A stretch of DNA of 32,256 nucleotides from Candidatus Saccharibacteria bacterium CG2_30_41_52 (GCA_001873625.1 MNZN01000012.1:76712-108967); one strand, 5' to 3'; positions 15,455 to 24,507 are shown, numbered from the stretch's first letter. Notes: generated from the letters alone by a model not told the origin. A program made the numbers and translations.

Positions 15455-16828
15455 ATGTATCACGCGTTGTGGCAAAGTGTGCTCGGTGAAATCGAATTGA
15501 CGGTTCCACATGCTACATTCACGACGTGGTTCAAAAACACTGAACTTGTTGACCAAAACGACGCTGGCGTTGTTATATCAGTCGCTAATATATTTGCTAA
15601 AAAGCAATTCGAAGTAAAGTTCGATGATCAAATAAAAAGCATCCTTAGTAAACAAGGTATAAACCCAAAACAAATTAGCTATATTGTTAGTACGTCAAAC
15701 AAAAACACCAGATCTAATCGCGAAACCACCATTAACTCATCGTCTCAAGTTACCGCTGATGATTTAATATCAACTTCACCTAGGTATCAATCACAACCAG
15801 TCACAGCTTCAGTTGGCGGCCTCAACCCTCGTTATACATTCGATAACTTTATTGTTGGCTCTAGCAATGACCTCGCCTACACAGCCAGCCGAGCCGTTGC
15901 TGCAAATCCTGGAATTAAATATAATCCTATATATCTATACGGTGGCGTCGGTCTTGGTAAAACTCACCTTATGCAAGCTATCGGCAACGAGATTATTAAA
16001 AACGATCCTAAAATGCGGGTTTTATATATTAGTAGTGAAACTTTTGTAAATGAATTTTTGGAATATATTAGATTCAAGAAAAAAGGCTTCTCTGAAAAAT
16101 ATCGCAACGTTGATGTGTTAATTATTGATGATATGCAATTTATTGCTGGCAAAGAAAAAACTCAAGAAGAATTTTTCCATACATTCAATCACCTACATCA
16201 AAATAATAAACAAATTATTATCTGTAGTGATAAACCACCAAAAAGTATTCCAACCCTTACCGAGCGTTTACGAAGCCGTTTTGAAATGGGTATGGCAATC
16301 GACATTCAAATGCCAGACTTTGAAACTCGTTGTGCTATTTTAAATATCAAAGCTTCACTTTCGGGCGTTACCCTTCGAAAAGATACTATCGAATACCTTG
16401 CTACAAACATTAAAACCAATATTCGTGAACTTGAAGGTGCGCTGAACCGCCTACTTGCCTATGCTGAAATGCGTGGAGTTGAACCAGATATATCAACTGC
16501 CGAAGGATTACTAGGTAATATAAGACAATCACGCCCTCAGCACTTATCGAGTAAACAAATTATTGATCGTACCGCTAAACACTTCCAATTAGATGTTAGT
16601 GAAATATGTAGTGAAAAGCGTGATAAATATATTGTTGTTCCACGTCAAATTGCAATGTATCTACTTCGAAGTGAACTACACTTAAGTTTTCCTAAAATTG
16701 CTAATGAATTAGGCCGCAAAGACCACACAACTGCAATACATTCAATTGAAAAGATTGAAAAAGCTATCAAATTAGATTTCCTTATCCGTGAACAAGTATC
16801 TTCAATTCGTGAGAAACTCTATGCTTAA
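15455..16828 (+). CDS. dnaA: Chromosomal replication initiator protein DnaA
   Basis: 457 residues, full length. Domain I (1-80, opening MYHALWQSVLGEIEL) recruits partners. A polar linker follows (about 81-120). Domain III is the AAA+ ATPase, with Walker A GGVGLGKT (163-170), Walker B VLIIDD (221-226), the box VII/sensor region TERLRSRFEMG with its arginines, and sensor II TNIRELEGALNRL. Domain IV (about 362-457) has the helix-turn-helix and the DNA-binding signature RKDHTTAIHS (421-430). It binds DnaA boxes and melts oriC. It has a conventional leader with a Shine-Dalgarno sequence, and dnaN and recF follow in the classic order. Confidence 0.99.
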   Translation: MYHALWQSVLGEIELTVPHATFTTWFKNTELVDQNDAGVVISVANIFAKKQFEVKFDDQIKSILSKQGINPKQISYIVSTSNKNTRSNRETTINSSSQVTADDLISTSPRYQSQPVTASVGGLNPRYTFDNFIVGSSNDLAYTASRAVAANPGIKYNPIYLYGGVGLGKTHLMQAIGNEIIKNDPKMRVLYISSETFVNEFLEYIRFKKKGFSEKYRNVDVLIIDDMQFIAGKEKTQEEFFHTFNHLHQNNKQIIICSDKPPKSIPTLTERLRSRFEMGMAIDIQMPDFETRCAILNIKASLSGVTLRKDTIEYLATNIKTNIRELEGALNRLLAYAEMRGVEPDISTAEGLLGNIRQSRPQHLSSKQIIDRTAKHFQLDVSEICSEKRDKYIVVPRQIAMYLLRSELHLSFPKIANELGRKDHTTAIHSIEKIEKAIKLDFLIREQVSSIREKLYA

Positions 16829-17093
16829 TACCTGGGTAAAAAATGTGAACAACTGGCGAGTTGGTGTTGGTATAAGCCAAGGGTACCTAAACACAGTTAA
16901 ACTATCTGAACTACAATTTTACATAACTAATTGGGTACAACGACACTTATTCGCTTTTATAATCACTATTTATACCCCTATTATTTCCACAATAATAAAC
17001 ATCAAAACTAATCTGTTAAATAAAAGTTATCCATCCAATCCACAGCACCTATTATTAAGACTAAAAAATGAAATATAAAGAAAGGTAATAACA
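16829..17093. other. AT-rich dnaA-dnaN intergenic region, second oriC candidate
   Basis: A 265-bp, very AT-rich stretch without a convincing gene. It has scattered DnaA-box-like sites: TTGTTCACA on the minus strand at 16844-16852 (8/9), TTATCCATC at 17027-17035 (7/9) and ATTTCCACA near 16984 (7/9). The run around 16950-17030 is the lowest-GC part and could serve as an unwinding element. GAAAGG lies a few bases before the dnaN ATG. Fewer good boxes than the upstream gap make it the weaker origin candidate, though a bipartite origin using both gaps is possible. Confidence 0.4.
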
Positions 17094-18194
17094 ATGGAAC
17101 TCACAGTCACACAAGAAAATCTAAACCATGCACTATCGGCCGTTAGTCGCGTAGCAAACACTAAAACCCAATTACCAATACTTAGTAATATACTTTTACG
17201 TACAGACGGTAATCGTTTATTGGTTGCTGCAACAAACTTAGAGATTGCCATTACTCAATATATTGGTGCCAAAATAACCAAACCAGGTGCAATTACTATC
17301 CCCGCTCGGTTAATGTCTGAGTTTATATCAAGCCTTCCGAAAGAATCTGTTGAACTTAAAGTAATAAATGACAACCTTCATATTAAAAGCGGTACATATA
17401 ATTCCGTTATTAATGGTTATATTGCTGATGAATTTCCTGAACTTCCTACAATTAATGAATCATCATCGATCCAATACAGTATAAAAGTTGAAGATTTTAA
17501 AAAGGCAGTTTCACAAACGATAATTACTACCAGTAGCGATTCAACTCGACCAGTGTTAACTGGTGTTTATTGGCACTCATACAACAACCAACTATATTTG
17601 GCGGCAACTGACGGGTATCGTCTATCTGAACGCCGTTTAGTTGGTACAAAAAGTGATGTTTCGGTGATTATTCCAACTCAAACATTACAAGAAGTAATGC
17701 GTAATATAATAGACGATTCAAGTGAAGTTGATATTTTATTTGATGAAACTCAAGTTCGCTTTAGAATTAACGATGCCGAGATAATTAGTCGTTTAATTGA
17801 TGGTAATTTTCCTGATTATCGCCAATTAGTGCCAAAGGTATCCGAAACAACTGTGACGTTAAATAAATTAGATTTTGTACGTATAACCAAAATTGCTGGA
17901 TTATTTGCCCGCGAATCTGGTGGAAGTGTGACTTTAACCGCCGACAGTAACAAGGGTGTATTATCTGTTCACTCTATCGCTTCTCAGATGGGTGAAAACA
18001 CATCTGAAGCTAAAGCAAAAGTTACGGCTGATGGTCAAATTACCCTAAATTCACGTTATCTAAGTGAAGCGTTATCAGTTATTGACGGGGAAAATGTCGA
18101 ATTTAGTTTTTCTGGCAAAATTGCGCCATGTATTTTGAAATCGACTGACCCAAAAACCGATTATTATCATATAATTATGCCACTTAAGAGTTAA
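17094..18194 (+). CDS. dnaN: DNA polymerase III sliding clamp, beta subunit
   Basis: 366 residues, standard length, composed of three successive clamp folds. Cues include MELTVTQENLNHALSAVSRV at the start, TQLPILSNILLRT, the ATNLEIAI strand, TTSSDSTRPVLTGVYW, and AATDGYRLSERRL, the conserved DGYRL element of domain 2. The C-terminal end YYHIIMPLKS resembles the usual IMP(M/L)R(L) terminus that forms part of the partner-binding pocket. The dimeric ring tethers polymerase to DNA. AAAGAAAGG precedes the ATG. It follows dnaA and precedes recF by 10 nt. Confidence 0.99.
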   Translation: MELTVTQENLNHALSAVSRVANTKTQLPILSNILLRTDGNRLLVAATNLEIAITQYIGAKITKPGAITIPARLMSEFISSLPKESVELKVINDNLHIKSGTYNSVINGYIADEFPELPTINESSSIQYSIKVEDFKKAVSQTIITTSSDSTRPVLTGVYWHSYNNQLYLAATDGYRLSERRLVGTKSDVSVIIPTQTLQEVMRNIIDDSSEVDILFDETQVRFRINDAEIISRLIDGNFPDYRQLVPKVSETTVTLNKLDFVRITKIAGLFARESGGSVTLTADSNKGVLSVHSIASQMGENTSEAKAKVTADGQITLNSRYLSEALSVIDGENVEFSFSGKIAPCILKSTDPKTDYYHIIMPLKS

Positions 18195-18204
18195 TTTATA
18201 AAAT

Positions 18205-19245
18205 ATGGCGGTGGTAAAAAAACTATCAGTCCAAAACATTCGCTCACACGATAAATTTGTTATTAAACTCTCACCTACAATAACGGTTATTACTGGGTGT
18301 AATGGTAGTGGAAAAACTTCACTAGTTGAGGCTTTATATATTTCATTACAGGGACATTCATTTAAAGGTAGTGATAGTGATGTTTTGCGTCATAAATCAC
18401 CATGGTGGCGAATTGATGTCGAATTGGATTCGCATATTAAACGAACAATTACGTTTGATCCTAATCTAGAATCTGGTCGAAAAAAGATTATAGTCGACGA
18501 CAAAACTATGTACAGGTTGGTCGAAAAATATAAACACCCAGTAGTGTTATTTGAACCGGATGATCTGCGATTATTACACGGTTCGCCAACCAGACGCCGT
18601 CAATTCATTGACCGGTTTATCAGCCAGCTTGACCCACTATATAATAATGCATTACGCAAATATGAACGTGCATTAAAACAGCGAAATAATCTTTTAAAAA
18701 AACAATTTACAACCCAAGATGAACTGTTTGCTTGGAATGTCACACTTAGCGAATATGGTGCTTATATTATTGAAAAGCGGATTGCATTTATTGAGAGAAT
18801 AAACAGCCAATTAAACGAAGCCTATAATAACATCGCTAAAACGAATGATATTGTTTCAATTCACTATTCACATACCTATATTGGCGACATAAAACAAAAA
18901 CTATTAAATGATTTACATAGTCATAGTGACCGCGACGCCATTATGGGCTTCACCAGTATCGGCCCGCATCGACATGACGTAGTGTTTCAATTTAACTACT
19001 CCCCCGCCTTGACGGTCATCTCACGCGGCGAGGTACGTACGATTGTATTGGCGTTGAAGTTTTTAGAAGTCGATATCATCGAACAGATAACAAATATTAA
19101 ACCAATTATTCTACTGGATGACGTATTTAGTGAACTCGATGATTCACGCCAAAAATATCTAATGGACAGCCAAAAAGGTCAAATAATAATAACCTCGGCA
19201 CATACGCCCGAGGCTATTAAAGATTATTATTCAGTTAAACTCTAG
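18205..19245 (+). CDS. recF: DNA replication and repair protein RecF
   Basis: A 346-residue SMC-like ATPase that helps load RecA at gaps. Walker A is GCNGSGKTS (31-39), followed by LVEALYISLQGHSFKG, with the R/K-x-D-x-D region SDSDVLRHK. FEPDDLRLLHGSPTRRRQFIDRF is the classic RecF block. The signature motif near residue 275 reads SRGEVRT, slightly altered from the common SRGQQK. Walker B is IILLDDVFSELDDSR, with the D-loop. It is encoded 10 nt after dnaN. Its TAG stop overlaps that of the convergent secretion-locus gene within one CTAG. Confidence 0.97.
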   Translation: MAVVKKLSVQNIRSHDKFVIKLSPTITVITGCNGSGKTSLVEALYISLQGHSFKGSDSDVLRHKSPWWRIDVELDSHIKRTITFDPNLESGRKKIIVDDKTMYRLVEKYKHPVVLFEPDDLRLLHGSPTRRRQFIDRFISQLDPLYNNALRKYERALKQRNNLLKKQFTTQDELFAWNVTLSEYGAYIIEKRIAFIERINSQLNEAYNNIAKTNDIVSIHYSHTYIGDIKQKLLNDLHSHSDRDAIMGFTSIGPHRHDVVFQFNYSPALTVISRGEVRTIVLALKFLEVDIIEQITNIKPIILLDDVFSELDDSRQKYLMDSQKGQIIITSAHTPEAIKDYYSVKL

Positions 19246-19886
19246 TTGGACTTAATTAGGTCGGCTAACACATAATCTGGTATGGATGGGTTATTTAGTT
19301 TGTTTAATAATAAACTTGGTTTACCGACGACTACCCATTTTTTACTAGTTTCATCTTTTTTAAGAACAATATGATAATCATCATAGTTGTCTGGGTCGCC
19401 CAGACCAGAGCCACTAAAGGGGTTTATTTTGTATATTATCAATGAGCAAGAAAACCATTCTGCGCGATGGTATAGTTTTTCATTGGATACGATGTAGTTA
19501 TTTGATTTATAAGAAGTGGATATTATTTTTTTGATACTTACATCTTCAGTCTTTAATATAGAATATAATTTTACACCACTATAATTAGGGTCGAGATTAA
19601 TATCCTGGGTGTCATTGTTTATTACTACATCAAAGCTATCATGGTTGAGTTCATTGTTTTGATACTGGGCGCTATAAACCCCAGTCTTTAGTTTAATGTA
19701 TTGGTCTCCAGTTATCGTGGCGGTAGTAGTTTGATTATTGCGTGAAGTAATTGATATCTTTGTGTCTGGGTATGTTGAAGTGAAATGGATATTCTTTGTT
19801 GATAGGCTGTCATACAGCATAAATCCAGCAACCATCAATACGACAATTACAGTTGATATAATAATGGATGTTTTTTTAATATTCAT
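19242..19886 (-). CDS. Single-TM protein with PEGA-like extracytoplasmic region
   Basis: 214 residues. One N-terminal membrane segment (about 7-28, SIIISTVIVVLMVAGFMLY) leads into a beta-rich stretch with PEGA-like logic (TYPDTKISI...YIKLKTGVYSAQY), about 35-100, then a second domain of unknown type ending YVLADLIKSN. It resembles the next gene upstream in size, topology and plan, suggesting an old duplication. It is the last gene of the secretion locus, coupled to its neighbour by TAATG, and convergent with recF. PEGA domains often occur in envelope proteins; a role as an accessory subunit of the secretion apparatus is inferred only from position. Confidence 0.75.
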   Translation of the reverse strand: MNIKKTSIIISTVIVVLMVAGFMLYDSLSTKNIHFTSTYPDTKISITSRNNQTTTATITGDQYIKLKTGVYSAQYQNNELNHDSFDVVINNDTQDINLDPNYSGVKLYSILKTEDVSIKKIISTSYKSNNYIVSNEKLYHRAEWFSCSLIIYKINPFSGSGLGDPDNYDDYHIVLKKDETSKKWVVVGKPSLLLNKLNNPSIPDYVLADLIKSN

Positions 19887-20458
19887 TATTTAATCTCACT
19901 CTTAAAACTTAGAAAGTCAACTTTATAATCGGTTGGATTAAAGCCTAAACCCCTAATTTCTTGGATAGCCATTCTTCGACTGCTTGCGGTTGTAGAGCTA
20001 ATTGTTAGTCTTATGGAATAACCATTAACTACCGATCCGTAGATTGTGTAATCAATTGTGAATAAAGGGTCTTCGTATGGTAATTTACTAATTATAGGGT
20101 TATCAGTCACAAGTTTTTTGTAGCCAGCATCGCCAAGCTCGAAAGCCTCAACTATTCTATCTGGCTCGGCTGTTGGTGATATTTCAAAACTAACATTATC
20201 TTTATCTATGGTTATTATCTTGCGGTATTCATAGTAACCGCTCTTATTTACAGAAAGAATATATTTGCCAGGTTTTAGGTAGGTATCGCCCGATTGTACT
20301 TGCCTGCCATTAATCATTATTGATGCGTCAGGTTGCGAGACCGAGACATGGAGTATTTTTTTGTCATTTTGATAAATAAATTGAGCGGCAAAATATGAAC
20401 AGACCATTATGATTGGCAATAAAACAGATAGAAGTATTATTAATTTGCGGCTTATCAT
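19886..20458 (-). CDS. PEGA-domain membrane-anchored protein
   Basis: 190 residues. A signal anchor (about 5-29) is followed by a PEGA domain (about 36-92): VSQPDASIMINGRQVQSGDTYLKPGKYILSV...GY, the pattern of a short beta-unit that positions a glycine-rich turn. The C-terminal half (about 100-190) contains LPYEDPLFTIDYTIYG and SIRLTISSTTASSRRMAIQEIRGLG and has no family I can name. The start overlaps the previous stop in ATGA form, with AGGAG inside the upstream gene. It sits in the small-protein tail of the secretion locus and is probably extracytoplasmic. Function unknown. Confidence 0.78.
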   Translation of the reverse strand: MISRKLIILLSVLLPIIMVCSYFAAQFIYQNDKKILHVSVSQPDASIMINGRQVQSGDTYLKPGKYILSVNKSGYYEYRKIITIDKDNVSFEISPTAEPDRIVEAFELGDAGYKKLVTDNPIISKLPYEDPLFTIDYTIYGSVVNGYSIRLTISSTTASSRRMAIQEIRGLGFNPTDYKVDFLSFKSEIK

Positions 20459-20961
20459 TTATTCACTCCTAAATCATATGCAATTAATGACCCATCTTGG
20501 AGTTTTATTAATTTAACCCAATATGACCTTTTCGTGCTGGGTTGTTTGTTTTTTGTGTAAGAAGTGGTGTCGATATTGACAGTAAGATTTAAGCTGTTGC
20601 CCTCTGAATCTAATGACTCCACAGAAGTAACCTTAGAAGACGTTTTTGTAATATCAGATGTGAGATTATCTTGTTTGTATTTATAAACAGGACTGTTGCC
20701 AGAAAAATAAAGACTTAATCTGCTATTGCGAGCTTCGGCCGATTCATCGCTATTTTGTGTATCAAAGGCCTCAACAGCCGGAACTGCAACCTGTGCCACT
20801 TTTTTTAGGCTAGTAGGTACAAAGTAGTCATTATTAGTGACTAGGGTCGTGTCAATGGGGTTAATTAGACTAGAATTGGCCGCTAAATAAAAACCAACAA
20901 AAGACATTAACGTTATTATTGTTATTGTGGCGATGGATATAACTTTAATATTTTTATTCAT
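20455..20961 (-). CDS. Hypothetical single-TM protein of the secretion locus
   Basis: 168 residues from the start chosen at 20961, which lies 2 nt past the previous gene's stop. The longer frame from 20991 would overlap that gene's end. An N-terminal membrane helix (about 6-24) precedes an extracytoplasmic domain with SLKKVAQVAVPAVEAFDT and a final YWVKLIKLQDGSLIAYDLGV. Single-TM proteins with a small NTF2-like outer domain (VirB8/TcpC type) are common in such loci, and the strand pattern at the end is compatible. No diagnostic motif is present, so this remains a guess. Confidence 0.7.
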   Translation of the reverse strand: MNKNIKVISIATITIITLMSFVGFYLAANSSLINPIDTTLVTNNDYFVPTSLKKVAQVAVPAVEAFDTQNSDESAEARNSRLSLYFSGNSPVYKYKQDNLTSDITKTSSKVTSVESLDSEGNSLNLTVNIDTTSYTKNKQPSTKRSYWVKLIKLQDGSLIAYDLGVNK

Positions 20962-20963
20962 GA

Positions 20964-22259
20964 TTAATGTCCGCTCGTTGACCAATGCCATGCTTCTGAC
21001 GGCAAATTATAAAAACCATATTTTGATGCGTTTTGTTTTAGCCAATTGCTTACGCTGTCACTTACAACAAAATCTATTGCTAGACCCTTTTCATGTTCGG
21101 ATTGGCCTGCTGGGGCTGTTTGTACCCTACAACTTGTGGACGGTGATATGTCGACGTCTGGACAGCCGTTTTTTATTCTTGCTGCTTTTTGAGCATTGTA
21201 ATCCCTAAATGCGCCGCTGCTTGTTAGTGCTGTGCCATCCTGTTTTGCGGCCGCTATCATATTAGCTACATTCTGAGATACCATTGAGGATACTCTGCCC
21301 AGGTCTGTTTGGCATAGCCTAATTGTAAAGCCCCTGGTTGGATGAGCATATGTGCCCTTGTCGGTTGTCCCGTCGGCGCATTTCGTATCTGAATAATCTT
21401 TATTACTAATCAATGACCAGCCATTCTGTAAACTCATTGTTCCGTCTGGTGCTGACGATCCGCTAACTGATGCTATGCCACAGTTGGGCGTGCTTGATGC
21501 GGATGCTGAGCTGCCATCGGTTGGAGAGCCATCGGTACCCGGAGTAACCTCTGGTTTGTTAGTTTTAGCTATTTCTGACGATGGTTGCCATTTGCCGTCT
21601 TTTGCGATGTAGGCTGTTACGGCGTTAGAGACACCGCCGACGGTTTGTATATATGTTGGAGACGTTGCATACCCTGCTGCCTTAATCTCGGTTATATATT
21701 GAATAGGATCGCCCGGATAGTTAAGGGCTTTATTGTATCTAGGGTTACTCGTTATGAACTTACCATAACCCTCCCAGCCAGCCTCTTCCGATGGGTATTT
21801 TCGAAAAGTCGCGTCAACAGTAACTGCGTTGCCACCATAAACTTCACCTGTCTGCATATTAATAGTTTCACCGTCCCATCCAGCGCTAGCTTTGATGCCA
21901 AAAAAGTTATTTGCTAGTCGTGTTAATCCAGAATTACCGTAGCCAGATTCTATAACTCCCTGCGCCAAAATAGCCTCGTATGGTATTCCATATTTCTTAC
22001 CTACATCGAATGCCATCTGGCCATATTTATCAACAAAACTTTCTATTGACTGATTTAGTGGTGCTGTTCCGACACCACCAAGAGCGTCTAATGAATTGGC
22101 GGTTGTACAATCTTCGGGGTTGTAAAATAGAATATCGTTAGCCGAAAAGAACTGCTCGTCATAAGTCGCGCCTACTATTCGTGTTAGTGACGTTGCACAT
22201 AGTACGCTAATTACTAGAATATTAGTGACAGTTGTCAGTATTTGTCTAGGTCTTGTCAT
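20964..22259 (-). CDS. Secreted GH73 glucosaminidase and VanY D,D-carboxypeptidase fusion
   Basis: 431 residues with an N-terminal signal or anchor (about 8-30). Residues about 70-220 form a glucosaminidase (GH73/LytG-type) domain: YGIPYEAILAQGVIESGYGNS with catalytic Glu104, then ANNFFGIKAS and TFRKYPSEEAGWEGYG. A Ser/Thr/Pro-rich linker (about 225-270) follows. Residues about 320-431 form a VanY/D-Ala-D-Ala carboxypeptidase domain with R352, the zinc motif SEHEKGLAID (H389, D396), E422 and H425 in EAWHW. The two activities would cut glycan strands and peptide stems of peptidoglycan. It is coupled by ATGA to the upstream gene and lies inside a type IV secretion-like locus, where wall hydrolases locally open the wall for the machine. 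Confidence 0.93.
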   Translation of the reverse strand: MTRPRQILTTVTNILVISVLCATSLTRIVGATYDEQFFSANDILFYNPEDCTTANSLDALGGVGTAPLNQSIESFVDKYGQMAFDVGKKYGIPYEAILAQGVIESGYGNSGLTRLANNFFGIKASAGWDGETINMQTGEVYGGNAVTVDATFRKYPSEEAGWEGYGKFITSNPRYNKALNYPGDPIQYITEIKAAGYATSPTYIQTVGGVSNAVTAYIAKDGKWQPSSEIAKTNKPEVTPGTDGSPTDGSSASASSTPNCGIASVSGSSAPDGTMSLQNGWSLISNKDYSDTKCADGTTDKGTYAHPTRGFTIRLCQTDLGRVSSMVSQNVANMIAAAKQDGTALTSSGAFRDYNAQKAARIKNGCPDVDISPSTSCRVQTAPAGQSEHEKGLAIDFVVSDSVSNWLKQNASKYGFYNLPSEAWHWSTSGH

Positions 22260-24496
22260 TGGGTAGACTCCACTGTTGTTGCGGCGGTAGTATCTGGACC
22301 GTCTAATGATTGTTGGATGCGATGGTCGATTGTATATAAGGCATAATTCGCAGTCTTCTTATCCGTAATTTTACAACCTTCAGCCGCGTCTGTTGTTCCG
22401 TCGGTGCACGATGCCACCCATGCCTCTAGGTCTGAGCCCTCTACGGGGTTACCTGTATACTGATCTACATTATCATTACCAAGTGCCTGTAATACGTCCG
22501 TAGGGCTTTTGTCTAGATATTCTATTGGAACGCCATAAATTATATTGCAATAAGGGCCAGCGGCAACATCCTCTAGCATTGGATCCTGACAAAGCTGGTA
22601 TTGATTAGTATCGGCTGATTCTGCTCCGGCAGTAAGTGGTTGTAAAGCTGCACCGAACGATCCCATTACTAAATTGCCTATAAATGAGAGGCTGTGGGTT
22701 ATTGAGCCGACACCAGAGCTTGCACTAGTGTAGTATGGTATAAGTTTTTGCACGATACTACCTAGCATCGTGTTGGGGCTACTGATATCGAATGGGCTCA
22801 GGGTAGCCCTATCCTCTTCGGCATATGCAAGTTGCACCTGCTTGGTTAGCCCGTTATACGCAACGGCATCATCTACTGATAGGGGCATATTACCACCTGC
22901 GTTGGCGGCTTGACCCATCACATGGCTTGCGCCACTTGCCAGGGCATCGCCAACTTGTTCTCCATTGATGTCTTTCGTGAGGTCATTAAGAAACCAACCT
23001 AGGATTTTTTCTGTAGGTATGACTTCTGTTATTGCTTTAATAATTGGAGGAGCCACCATTGCGATAACTTCCCCTAAAGCATATCCAGCCGCTATATTAA
23101 TAACACCGCCTACTAATGTAGTTCCTGAAAGAGCTACGTCAACAGCTGCACCAAATTCTATGCTAGTCGTAACCTTGCAAGTATTGGTCTTGACTGCGCC
23201 ACTGACTACTTTGTTGTATGACCCTAGGTTCGATGTAATTTTATTGGCTGGGATAAACTGCTTGTAGTCGTCAGTCGATGGTTTTGTAGTGCTATTAATG
23301 GCATTATTCATACCAAATGAATCCATCGCAGATTTTCCATTGGAGCCTATTTTGGTCAGCTCATCACCAATAGTGCTTGCTTCTGCGGGCGTGGCATCTC
23401 CGGCCTTGATAGCGCCAAAAGCCGATAGAAAAACCATACTATATTTAATTAATTGCGCCATCTGGAAAGCCCTGACTGCTTTTGTAATAAGTTTAGGTGC
23501 GTCCGCCACTAAACAAACACCACCTGCTACTAGGCCGACTAACCCTCCTTTACCGGATTTAGCGAGTTTTTTAGATGTAGTCTCAACCTCTTTTTCTAAC
23601 AGATTTTTAATTTCAACTTCTGCACCCTTTTCGCCCTTGGCGAGTGCTTTTGCGGCGCTTCCCTCAGCTTCTAATTCGTTGCCAACCTTTTTTGTTAGAT
23701 CCTCTTCACTTTTCGCGCTTTTGAGCTTATCTGTAATATTAAAACCGAACTTATTCTTAATACTAGTAAAGACAGAATCAGTTAGGCTCATAAAACGTGA
23801 GTTAGATGCTTTGTGAAATGCGGCTCTAAACTCGGCATTGTCTAGAAGTTTACTAGACAATTCTTCTGCCGTAGCGGTTATCTTTTTACCTGCGCTATCT
23901 GTAAATTCATAAGATTTCGGACGAGTGTTTGGAAATAGCAGATTTTTTTCAACTGTGCTACTACCGCTACCCACCGCTTTAATGCCATTCTTTTCGAGTT
24001 GTGACAAAAACCGATTTGACGGTCTTGTGAATTTACACATAATAGTTATCGGTTTACATATTCCTTGAGTCGCATTACCTGCTAGCTTGCTTACCAAAAG
24101 CTTGTTGGCCCGCATGGTCATACTGGTTTCTTGGAGGTTGAATTTCTGCACAAGATTAGCCAAGATGCTTTGTGTTAAAAGGGCGGGCGATAATAATCCA
24201 CCAATGCCAATACTGCCACCCACAACCGTCAGTATAATCGCAGTTAATGGTCCCTTTTTTTTAACAAAACCAAAACGTCTGCCTGATGTTGCGGGTTTGT
24301 CACCGGATACATTATTTTGCCAATCCCCACTTGGGTTTTCTTCGGCATTTTTGACGTTGTCTGAACCACCACTATCGTCATTATTCGAACCAGCAGTGCC
24401 GTTCGACTCGGCTTTTTTGAGATCATTAAACTGATTGTCGGAGTGTTGTTGTCCGGGGTTTAATGTTGGGTCATCATCTGCGGTTCGTAGTGCCAT
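22256..24496 (-). CDS. Large membrane protein of unknown function in the secretion locus
   Basis: 746 residues. A hydrophilic, Asn/Asp/Gly/Ser-rich N-terminus (1-72) is followed by KKKGPLTAIILTVVGGSIGIGGLL (82-107), a membrane segment. Further hydrophobic stretches are GGLVGLVAGGVCLVADAP (near 315-335) and VALSGTTLVGGVINIAAGYALGEVIAMVAPPII (near 455-490). Regions between are Lys/Glu/Ala-rich and helical. The C-terminal third has several cysteines (QLCQDPM, AGPYCNIIYG, ASCTDGT, EGCKI), suggesting exposure outside the cytoplasm. No family recognised; VirB6-like partner, pore component or secreted effector are all open. It is preceded by TTGACC-19-TATAAT and coupled to the hydrolase gene downstream. 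Confidence 0.8.
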   Translation of the reverse strand: MALRTADDDPTLNPGQQHSDNQFNDLKKAESNGTAGSNNDDSGGSDNVKNAEENPSGDWQNNVSGDKPATSGRRFGFVKKKGPLTAIILTVVGGSIGIGGLLSPALLTQSILANLVQKFNLQETSMTMRANKLLVSKLAGNATQGICKPITIMCKFTRPSNRFLSQLEKNGIKAVGSGSSTVEKNLLFPNTRPKSYEFTDSAGKKITATAEELSSKLLDNAEFRAAFHKASNSRFMSLTDSVFTSIKNKFGFNITDKLKSAKSEEDLTKKVGNELEAEGSAAKALAKGEKGAEVEIKNLLEKEVETTSKKLAKSGKGGLVGLVAGGVCLVADAPKLITKAVRAFQMAQLIKYSMVFLSAFGAIKAGDATPAEASTIGDELTKIGSNGKSAMDSFGMNNAINSTTKPSTDDYKQFIPANKITSNLGSYNKVVSGAVKTNTCKVTTSIEFGAAVDVALSGTTLVGGVINIAAGYALGEVIAMVAPPIIKAITEVIPTEKILGWFLNDLTKDINGEQVGDALASGASHVMGQAANAGGNMPLSVDDAVAYNGLTKQVQLAYAEEDRATLSPFDISSPNTMLGSIVQKLIPYYTSASSGVGSITHSLSFIGNLVMGSFGAALQPLTAGAESADTNQYQLCQDPMLEDVAAGPYCNIIYGVPIEYLDKSPTDVLQALGNDNVDQYTGNPVEGSDLEAWVASCTDGTTDAAEGCKITDKKTANYALYTIDHRIQQSLDGPDTTAATTVESTQ

Positions 24497-24507
24497 AACT
24501 ACCCTAC

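Noticed and set aside
16788-17078. 96-codon frame spanning the end of dnaA and the dnaA-dnaN gap
   Set aside because: It starts inside dnaA in another frame, has low-complexity AT-driven composition, and overlaps DnaA-box-like sites. It is more likely non-coding origin DNA.
23289-23816. 175-codon open frame antisense to the 746-residue gene
   Set aside because: It lies wholly within a longer, better supported gene in a tight operon, with no start signal and no recognisable protein character. Alanine-rich coding often opens the opposite strand.
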